Part shown: piece after piece, positions 41,394 to 47,300 of the stretch
Position numbering within the stretch: the first letter of the stretch is position 1
Layout of the letters: every line of letters starts with the position of its first letter
NCBI GenBank assembly: GCA_018334565.1
Contig: JAGXLU010000014.1
Coordinates: 1-47,300 of the forward strand
Length of the DNA: 47,300 bases
Direction of reading: 5' to 3'
Source: Halanaerobiales bacterium
GTDB lineage: Bacteria; Bacillota; Halanaerobiia; Halanaerobiales; M55B127
Translations under genes and position numbers: made by a program
Notes under the pieces: model-generated
What the model was told of the DNA's origin: nothing
What the model saw: only the letters and a program-made list of their open reading frames with translations
Database searches by the model: none

Positions 41394-43403
41394 TCAATGA
41401 CCCCCTTTTAATAAATTGTCAAAAGCATCTTCATCAATAATTTCTATATTCAGATCCTGAGCTTTTTCATATTTAGAGCCAGGATTTTCCCCCACTACCA
41501 GGTAAGTTGTTTTAGAACTCACACTTGACTTCACATCTCCTCCATGCTGTCTGATTAAACGGGAGGCTTCTTTCCGACTGTACTGATCTAAAGCACCTGT
41601 CAAAACAAAAGATTTATCCTTTAAATGCTGATTATAGTTTTCTTTCTGTGTCTTTTTTTTCATCCTGACATCAGCTTTTTTTAATTTTTTTAAAGCTTCT
41701 AGATTATGTTCGCTCTTAAAGAAGTTAATTATACTTTCAGCTATGACAGGTCCTATTTCATTTATCTCGATTAAATCTTCTTTACTTAGTCCTTTTAAAT
41801 CATCTATTGAACCAAATTCATCAGCCAATATACGAGAAGCATTACTACCCACATGTCTAATTCCCAGGGCATAAATCAAGTTGTTTAATTCTCTATCTTT
41901 GCTTGCTGCAATAGCTTTAAGCACATTGCCAGAAGACTTTTTTGCCATTCTTTCTAAATTAATTAAATCCTGTTTTTTTAAGTAATAAAGATCTGCATAA
42001 TCTTCTATTAGATTATTATCCAACAATTGATCAACAAGAGAAGGTCCCACACCTTCAATATCCATAGCATCTCTGGACACAAAATGCAAAATGCTTTCTC
42101 TGCGTTGAGCAGGACAGCTTATATTGGTACACCTTGTTACGGCTTCACCTTCTTCTCTGTAAACTAATTCTCCACAGGCGGGACAGTGCTCAGGCATCTC
42201 AAATTTTTCTTCATTACCAGTTCTTTCTTCTTTAATTACCTTAACAATTTCTGGAATAACATCTCCGGCTTTCTGTATTAAAACAGTATCGTTGATTCTA
42301 ACATCTTTCCTTTTAACCTCATCTTCATTATGTAGGGTTGCGCGACTGACAGTAGAACCATCTATTAAAACTGGTTTAAGAACAGCACTGGGAGTCAATG
42401 CTCCCGTTCTACCCACAGTTACTATTATATCTTCCACTTGAGTTGTTTTCTGCTGGGCTGGAAATTTATATGCAATCGCCCAGCGAGGATTCTTAGAAGT
42501 ACTACCTAGTTTTTCACGCAGGGAAAGCTGATTAATCTTGATGACCATCCCATCTATCTCAAAATCTATCTCCTCTCTTTTTTCAATCCACTTTTCACAA
42601 ACTTTTATCACTTCAGCTATATCATCACACTTTTTATACCAATTGATATTAAAACCGAGTTCTTTTAAAAATTCTAAAGCCTGCTCGTGTTTATTGATTT
42701 TTTTATTTTGATCTGTAAATTCCACTAAATCATAGGCTATAAATGATAATGACCTGTCTGCTGCCACCTGGGGATCAAGTTGTCTGACTGATCCTGCAGC
42801 AGCATTCCTGGGATTTGCAAAGGGATTTTTCCCTTCTTCTTCGCGTTTTTTGTTCATTTTTTTAAAATCCTCTTTTTTAATAAAGATTTCTCCCCTTAAC
42901 TGTAAATTGACCCCAGCTTTTCTTAACTTTAAAGGAATACTTTTAATTGTCTTAAAGTTATGAGTAACATCTTCACCCACTCTGCCATTACCCCTGGTGG
43001 CACCTAAAGTAAAAGAACTATCTTCATAGTGTAGAATTGCAGAAAGTCCGTCAATCTTGTGTTCAACTATATATTCATATTTTTTTGTATCAAGATTTCT
43101 CTGGACCCTTTTATCAAATTCTTTAAGTTCTTGTGCATTAAAAGCATTATCTAAGCTTAAAATACGTGAACTGTGTTCTACTTTTTGAAATTCATCTCGT
43201 GGTTTTCCGCCCACCCTTTGGGTAGGAGAATCTTCTGTTATTAGTTCCGGATTTTCTTCTTCTATTTTTTTTAATTCTTCCATTAATTGATCATATTCAT
43301 AATCAGAAATAGTAGGATTATCTAATACATAGTATTTATATTCATGTTTTCTTAATGTTTTTCTAAGTTCTTTAACCCTATTTTTTATTCTTTCTTCAAC
43401 CAT
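41394..43403 (-). CDS. ligA: NAD+-dependent DNA ligase
   Basis: Seals nicks in DNA in replication and repair, using NAD+. The adenylated lysine is K116 in EHKIDGLSA. The enzyme continues with the OB fold, a four-cysteine zinc finger (CPACGELV to CTNISCPAQR), helix-hairpin-helix repeats and a C-terminal BRCT domain (about 590-669, SFVLTGALDQYSRKEASRLI). 669 residues, usual length. It lies 20 bases after pcrA, a common Firmicutes pair. AGGAGTGA precedes the ATG. Confidence 0.97.
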   Translation of the reverse strand: MVEERIKNRVKELRKTLRKHEYKYYVLDNPTISDYEYDQLMEELKKIEEENPELITEDSPTQRVGGKPRDEFQKVEHSSRILSLDNAFNAQELKEFDKRVQRNLDTKKYEYIVEHKIDGLSAILHYEDSSFTLGATRGNGRVGEDVTHNFKTIKSIPLKLRKAGVNLQLRGEIFIKKEDFKKMNKKREEEGKNPFANPRNAAAGSVRQLDPQVAADRSLSFIAYDLVEFTDQNKKINKHEQALEFLKELGFNINWYKKCDDIAEVIKVCEKWIEKREEIDFEIDGMVIKINQLSLREKLGSTSKNPRWAIAYKFPAQQKTTQVEDIIVTVGRTGALTPSAVLKPVLIDGSTVSRATLHNEDEVKRKDVRINDTVLIQKAGDVIPEIVKVIKEERTGNEEKFEMPEHCPACGELVYREEGEAVTRCTNISCPAQRRESILHFVSRDAMDIEGVGPSLVDQLLDNNLIEDYADLYYLKKQDLINLERMAKKSSGNVLKAIAASKDRELNNLIYALGIRHVGSNASRILADEFGSIDDLKGLSKEDLIEINEIGPVIAESIINFFKSEHNLEALKKLKKADVRMKKKTQKENYNQHLKDKSFVLTGALDQYSRKEASRLIRQHGGDVKSSVSSKTTYLVVGENPGSKYEKAQDLNIEIIDEDAFDNLLKGGH

Positions 43404-43422
43404 AATAATTCACTCCTAAATT

Positions 43423-45576
43423 TTAGGCCCTTTGAATTGGAGCATATTTTTCAAGTAGTGTTTTGGGAGAACCTTTGCCAAAATCGATGGTTAGTTCTAA
43501 ATCATTGTTGTCAGAAACTTTTATAATTTTCCCTCGTCCCCAACGACTGTGTACAACTTCCTGCCCAACTTTATATCTGTGACTCTTTTTATTATAGTTA
43601 TATACATTTATAGATTCTTCAACCTCTACAGTAAAACTTTTTTCTTCTTTTTTATTATCTATTAAATCATCCGGAATCTCATCTAAAAATTTAGAAGGGG
43701 AATTATACTCATAACTACCATATCTCATTCTTTTTTTAGCATTTGTTAAATAAAGTATATCCTCAGCCCTGGTTATGCCCACATAACAAAGGCGTCTTTC
43801 CTCCTCCATACCATCCTTTTCTTTATAGGAATTAGAGTGGGGAAATAGACCATCCTCCATCCCACTCATAAAAACAACTGGAAACTCCAGACCTTTGGCA
43901 GAATGTAAAGTCATCAAAGTCACAATATTTTTCTCCTCTTCTAAATTATCAACATCAGCTATTAGAGAAACCTCTTCTAAAAAAGTACTGAGATTATTAT
44001 CAGCATCTTTTCTGATATGTTCTTCTATAACGTTATACAGCTCATCAATATTTTCAATTCTACTTTTATCTAATTTCGTACCGGTGTTTTTTAATTTTTC
44101 AATATACTTCGTCTTTTTATAAATGGCTTTAAATAAAGCCGCCAGGCCTGAATCTTTGTTTATTTGAATCAATTCATCAATCATCTCAGAAAATTGTCTA
44201 ACCCTCTTTTGATATGAACCACTGAGATTTGGGTTAACATCAGATTTCCGGACGGCCTGTAATAAACTTATTTCCTCCTGCTCAGCATATTTTTGTATGC
44301 TTTCTAAAGTACTCTTTCCAATACCTCTTTTGGGGCTATTTATTATCCTGATTAAGCTCAAATCATCTGAATTATTATTAATCAATTTCAAATAAGCAAG
44401 AAAATCCTTAATCTCTTTTCTTTCATAAAATTTAAAACCCCCAATAATCTGGTAAGGTATCCCATAATTTATCATAGCCTCTTCTATTTGGCGGGACTGA
44501 GCATTTGTTCTATATAAAACCGCCATTTCATTATAACTATATTCACCCTTTAAAAATTTCATCTTTTGCGCGATGAATTGGGCTTCTTTTTCAGCGTCTT
44601 TAAGATTTTTGTAATATACATTTCCACCTTTGCCTCGGGCTGCTTTGAGATTTTTGGGAACCCTATTATAATTATTTCTAATTACATTATCTGCAATATC
44701 CAGTATCTTCTTATGTGACCTATAATTTTTTTCTAATTTAATAACTTCAGCATCTGGATAGTCTTCTTCAAAATGTAATATATTTTCAATATCAGCCCCC
44801 CTAAAAGCATATATGCTCTGGTCGGGGTCGCCGACTACAAAAATATTTCTATGTTTATCAGCTAATAACTGAGCAAACTTATATTGAGCAAAGTTTACAT
44901 CCTGATATTCATCAATTAGGATATATTTGTATCTATTTTGATAATAATTTAATACATCTGGAAAATCTAATAATATCTGCACAGCCTTCATAATTAAATC
45001 ATCAAAATCAAGGGCATTATTTTTTTTTAGTCTTATCTCATACTCTTGATATACAGCCGATACTACTTTTTGAAAGTAAGATAAGGTCTTTTTTTGATAA
45101 TCCTCAGCTTCCATAAGTTCATTTTTTACATTACTGATCTTATTTAAAACTATGGCCGGTTTGTATTTTTTAACATCATAATTTAAATCCTTTAAAATTT
45201 TTTTAATTAACTTCTTTTGGTCATAAGTGTCATATATTGTGAAGTTTCTTTTGAAATCTATTTTATTAATCTCACGTCTTAAAATACGTACACAAAAAGA
45301 ATGGAAAGTACCTAAAAATATATCGTTAGCCTTACTGCCTGTCATCTTATTTACCCTATTTTTCATCTCATCTGCAGCCTTATTGGTAAAGGTTAACCCT
45401 AAAATATTAAAAGGGCTTACATTATACACCTCAATTAAATAAGCAATACGATTTGTTAAAACTCTTGTTTTGCCGGAACCGGCCCCCGCAATAATTAGAC
45501 CAGGTCCTTGATATAATTGAACGGCTCTTTTTTGTTCTTTGTTTAATCTTTTTAGAATATTATCTGCTTTGGTCAT
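43423..45576 (-). CDS. pcrA: ATP-dependent DNA helicase PcrA/UvrD
   Basis: Superfamily 1A 3'-5' helicase of about 717 residues in repair and replication restart. Walker A AGAGSGKTRV (motif I), YILIDEYQDVN (II), GDPDQSIYAFRGAD (III), and the C-terminal LMTLHSAKGLEF and VGITRAE motifs are intact, followed by the PcrA C-terminal Tudor-like region VVHSRWGRGKIIKV. The longest frame starts with GTG at 45588 inside the ribosome site AGGAGTGA; the TTG at 45579 or ATG at 45576 is more likely and the ATG is listed. Confidence 0.95.
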   Translation of the reverse strand: MTKADNILKRLNKEQKRAVQLYQGPGLIIAGAGSGKTRVLTNRIAYLIEVYNVSPFNILGLTFTNKAADEMKNRVNKMTGSKANDIFLGTFHSFCVRILRREINKIDFKRNFTIYDTYDQKKLIKKILKDLNYDVKKYKPAIVLNKISNVKNELMEAEDYQKKTLSYFQKVVSAVYQEYEIRLKKNNALDFDDLIMKAVQILLDFPDVLNYYQNRYKYILIDEYQDVNFAQYKFAQLLADKHRNIFVVGDPDQSIYAFRGADIENILHFEEDYPDAEVIKLEKNYRSHKKILDIADNVIRNNYNRVPKNLKAARGKGGNVYYKNLKDAEKEAQFIAQKMKFLKGEYSYNEMAVLYRTNAQSRQIEEAMINYGIPYQIIGGFKFYERKEIKDFLAYLKLINNNSDDLSLIRIINSPKRGIGKSTLESIQKYAEQEEISLLQAVRKSDVNPNLSGSYQKRVRQFSEMIDELIQINKDSGLAALFKAIYKKTKYIEKLKNTGTKLDKSRIENIDELYNVIEEHIRKDADNNLSTFLEEVSLIADVDNLEEEKNIVTLMTLHSAKGLEFPVVFMSGMEDGLFPHSNSYKEKDGMEEERRLCYVGITRAEDILYLTNAKKRMRYGSYEYNSPSKFLDEIPDDLIDNKKEEKSFTVEVEESINVYNYNKKSHRYKVGQEVVHSRWGRGKIIKVSDNNDLELTIDFGKGSPKTLLEKYAPIQRA

Positions 45577-45594
45577 CAATTTATTCACTCCTGA

Positions 45595-46017
45595 TTAACT
45601 CTTTAAATATTGATCTTTGAATTTATTTATTAATTCTTTTATATTTACTAAGCGCTTAGAACAAAGAAAATGTGCAGGGCATTTACAATCACTGGAACCA
45701 AAACCAATGACTGGCATTTGCATCCTATCATTTTCTTTAAGATAATTAAATAATTTACATTCAAATCTTTTGCCTGCTAAAAGAGTATAATAATCTATTA
45801 TTATACTTACATTTAAAAAATAGTCGATATGCCAGTGGAATTTTTTATCAGGCCTTGAATGTCTTTCTATTCTGTTTTGTAAATTATTCTGAGCAGAACC
45901 AATATAGTAATAAAAACCTTCTTTAAAATTAATAGTACCAAGAGCACCTATTTTAATTTTTTTATCTCTTTTAAGCATGATAATCAGTAAATAAATACCC
46001 TTATTTTCATCAGCCAT
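45595..46017 (-). CDS. GIY-YIG nuclease-like DUF123 protein
   Basis: Protein of 140 residues with a DUF123-type GIY-YIG fold: GIYLL near residue 6, GFYYYIGSAQNNLQNRIERH, HWHIDYFL, and a conserved cysteine stretch GSSDCKCPAHFLC near the end. DUF123 proteins occur alone or fused to endonuclease III in archaea and bacteria; activity is unproven. It starts this strand's run, ending 6 bases before the predicted pcrA ribosome region, so it may be cotranscribed with pcrA. Confidence 0.82.
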   Translation of the reverse strand: MADENKGIYLLIIMLKRDKKIKIGALGTINFKEGFYYYIGSAQNNLQNRIERHSRPDKKFHWHIDYFLNVSIIIDYYTLLAGKRFECKLFNYLKENDRMQMPVIGFGSSDCKCPAHFLCSKRLVNIKELINKFKDQYLKS

Positions 46018-46065
46018 TTGCTATCCCCTAATAATTATTTTTATTATTTGTTACTGTTTGCAATC

Positions 46066-46094
46066 TTTACTATATTATTTATTAATGTTATAAT
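46066..46094 (+). promoter_or_regulatory. sigma-A promoter of tRNA-Pro
   Basis: -35 TTTACT (46066-46071), 17-base spacer, -10 TATAAT (46089-46094), about 30 bases before the predicted 5' leader end. Confidence 0.65.
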
Positions 46095-46131
46095 AAAATG
46101 TAGTTAAATTAAAAAAGTAAAACAATTTTAT

Positions 46132-46208
46132 CTGGCTATGGCGCAGCTTGGTAGCGCGCTTGCTTCGGGAGCAAGAGGTCCCCGGTTCAAATCCGGGTAG
46201 CCAGACCA
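46132..46208 (+). tRNA. tRNA-Pro (anticodon CGG)
   Basis: A complete cloverleaf with encoded CCA: acceptor CTGGCTA/TAGCCAG, D-stem GCGC, anticodon stem CTTGC/GCAAG with loop TTCGGGA, T-stem CCCGG/CCGGG. Anticodon at 46166-46168 reads CCG. C1-G72 and A73 are proline identity features. Confidence 0.96.
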
Positions 46209-46326
46209 TTTTTACTCTATGATTCTTAATAATTATAACATATATTACACCTGTTTGCATGTTGTAAAAAGAAAAGTCAACCAACATAATTTCTCTTGAT
46301 TATAGTAATTAAATTTAAACAATAGC

Positions 46327-46368
46327 AAAAGAGTGATCTCTGATTAATGTTCAAGATCACTCTTTTTT
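46327..46368. terminator. bidirectional terminator between tRNA-Pro and the peroxiredoxin gene
   Basis: A 13-bp perfect stem AAAAGAGTGATCT / AGATCACTCTTTT with a 14-base loop. The plus strand ends in a T-tract. It sits 6 bases beyond the peroxiredoxin stop codon on the minus strand. Confidence 0.8.
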
Positions 46369-46374
46369 AATACC

Positions 46375-46824
46375 TTATTCTTGATCTAAACTCTCAATAT
46401 ACTCCACTATTTTCTCAGCGTGACCAGCTACTTTCACTTTATTAAATATCTTTATCACTTTTTGTTTTTTAGAAATTACAAAAGTCGTTCTTTTAAATAT
46501 TCCCATAAAGTTAAGGATGCCAAATTTTTCTGCTAACTTTTTATCGACATCAGCCAATAAAGGATATGTCAAGTCATATTCTTCTGCAAATTTTCTGTGA
46601 GAATCTACCCCATCTTTGCTTACACCTATAACTTTTGTCTCTAACCCCTCCAGGGTTTTTAGCTGCTTTTGAAAGGCAACTGCTTCCTTTTTTCAGCCAG
46701 GTGTATTATCTTTAATATAAAAAAACAACACCAATCTTTGATCTGAAAAATCTGCACGATTATATTCATTTCCACTTTGGTTTTTTAAACAAAAGTCAGG
46801 CATCTTATCTCCTACTCTAATCAT
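46375..46824 (-). CDS. selenocysteine-containing peroxiredoxin (BCP/PrxQ-like), TGA read as Sec
   Basis: One continuous frame of 149 residues except for a TGA at 46695-46693. It starts MIRVGDKMPDFCLKNQSG with GGAAG upstream, reads LVLFFYIKDNTPG, then TGA as residue 44, then KKEAVAFQKQ, GVSKDGVDSH and ends EYIESLDQE. In bacterioferritin-comigratory peroxiredoxins the context is TPGC-TKEA, so TGA falls exactly on the peroxidatic cysteine. The resolving Cys of CTKEAC is Val here. Two hairpins follow the TGA (46690-46672 and 46662-46641); which, if either, is the SECIS is unclear. The alternative is a nonsense mutation, but the rest of the gene is intact. Probable role: hydroperoxide reduction in the cytosol. 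Confidence 0.8.
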
Positions 46825-46979
46825 CTAAACACTTCCTTTCATTTTTAAAATAAATAGTGAAAAGTTATGCTATTTAAATCATCTTCTATATATCAATATT
46901 GGAGATTTCTGTTAGATATCCTCTTTATTGATATACAAAATCATTAGTTAAAATTTTATAAAATAAATAATAGCCTGTA

Positions 46980-47300
46980 TTATAGGTTGGAATGACCACC
47001 GCCGCCATCCAACACAATTGAAACACCATCTAGATAACTTGACCATTTAGAACAAAGAAATGCTACCAAATTACCTAATTCTATTGGATCTCCTATTCTT
47101 TTAATGAAATATTTTTACTTCTGTGCTTGAGTGCTTCCTCATAAGTTTTAAATTTAAGATCCTTGACCTGTTTTTCAAGCAGATTCTTTAATCTATCTGT
47201 TTCATGTAAACCCTGTAGTATTGCATTAACTCTTATTTTAGGTAGTGAACTACTCGGCATTGAAATACCGAGCTTCATAGTCGCTTGATCTTATGGGACA
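46980..47300 (-). pseudogene. short-chain dehydrogenase/reductase remnant (runs off the window)
   Basis: C-terminal part of an SDR enzyme. One frame reads IRVNAILQGLHETDRLKNLL, and after a frame change near 47096 another reads KRIGDPIELGNLVAFLCSKW through YLDGVSIVLDGGGGHSNL, matching the usual SDR order (RVNAI-PG, then RxG-P-EL-VAFL, then DGG). Upstream of 47278 the frame meets a stop and does not resemble the catalytic Ser-Tyr-Lys part. Broken by at least one frameshift, unless a sequence error is involved. Confidence 0.7.

Noticed and set aside
46075-46287. 70-aa reading frame on the minus strand across tRNA-Pro
   Set aside because: Its middle (WLPGFEPGTSCSRSKRAT) is the antisense translation of a tRNA gene, a well-known false protein.
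46375-46572. Separate 65-aa protein starting MTYPLLADVD
   Set aside because: It is the C-terminal part of the peroxiredoxin; the same frame continues upstream to 46824 except for one TGA, and there is no ribosome site at this ATG.
47093-47278. Intact 61-aa protein
   Set aside because: It contains internal SDR sequence (IRVNAI) and continues in another frame as the SDR C-terminus, so it is part of a broken gene.
1-47300. CRISPR array, prophage, rRNA operon or complete insertion sequence
   Set aside because: No regularly spaced repeats, phage genes, rRNA-like sequence or transposase genes were seen.

Overview
The window looks like the chromosome of a fermentative, anaerobic, salt-adapted member of the Halanaerobiales (Halanaerobiia), possibly near the Halobacteroidaceae. 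The grounds are very AT-rich DNA, a betaine (compatible solute) ABC transporter, an NADH-linked [FeFe]-hydrogenase with Rex, Firmicutes-style gene order (dnaE-pfkA-pyk, ligA-pcrA-gatCAB), and two ABC solute-binding proteins with signal peptides but no lipobox cysteine, as expected for a diderm rather than a Gram-positive cell. The lineage is an inference from content, not from a marker comparison.

Layout. 1-2.4 kb: a HAD phosphatase, an unknown protein, tRNA-Gly(CCC) and a YitT membrane protein. 2.4-9.1 kb, minus strand: dnaE, a small membrane transporter, pfkA and pyk, coupling a replication gene with lower glycolysis. 9.2-12.8 kb: an Nfu-type Fe-S carrier, YlbF, a SulP anion transporter and a DUF362/ferredoxin protein. 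12.9-16.2 kb: a three-gene betaine transporter behind a near-consensus promoter with a palindrome just downstream of the predicted start of transcription. 16.2-18.3 kb: an FmdB zinc ribbon protein, a small membrane protein and RlmD.

18.4-25.4 kb is the most interesting region. It holds hydC-hydB-hydA-rex, encoding a compact NADH-dependent [FeFe]-hydrogenase with the redox repressor Rex. Directly upstream on the same strand is an 876-codon sigma-54 enhancer-binding protein whose N-terminal half is a hydrogenase-like Fe-S/H-cluster module. Between them I find three copies of an 18-bp palindrome (TAATGCA-N4-TGCATTA) and, about 190-290 bp downstream of them, a GG-N10-GC sigma-54 promoter facing hydC. 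Together these read as a self-contained sensing circuit: hydrogenase-like sensor, its enhancer sites, a sigma-54 promoter, and the hydrogenase operon, with Rex probably adding NADH/NAD+ control.

25.5-30.9 kb carries ordinary accessory genes (AEC and MATE transporters, an M20 amidohydrolase, CsaA, PspC, a CoA-type Nudix hydrolase). 30.9-37.7 kb is a peptide ABC transporter operon headed by an isoaspartyl dipeptidase and preceded by a broken fragment that may be the start of a lost regulator. 37.7-46.0 kb is a housekeeping run (gatB, gatA, gatC, a membrane protein, ligA, pcrA, a GIY-YIG protein). After tRNA-Pro(CGG), 46.4-46.8 kb encodes a bacterioferritin-comigratory-type peroxiredoxin with an in-frame TGA exactly at the peroxidatic cysteine, most simply read as selenocysteine. 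The window ends in a frameshifted short-chain dehydrogenase remnant. No CRISPR array, rRNA, complete insertion sequence or prophage was seen.
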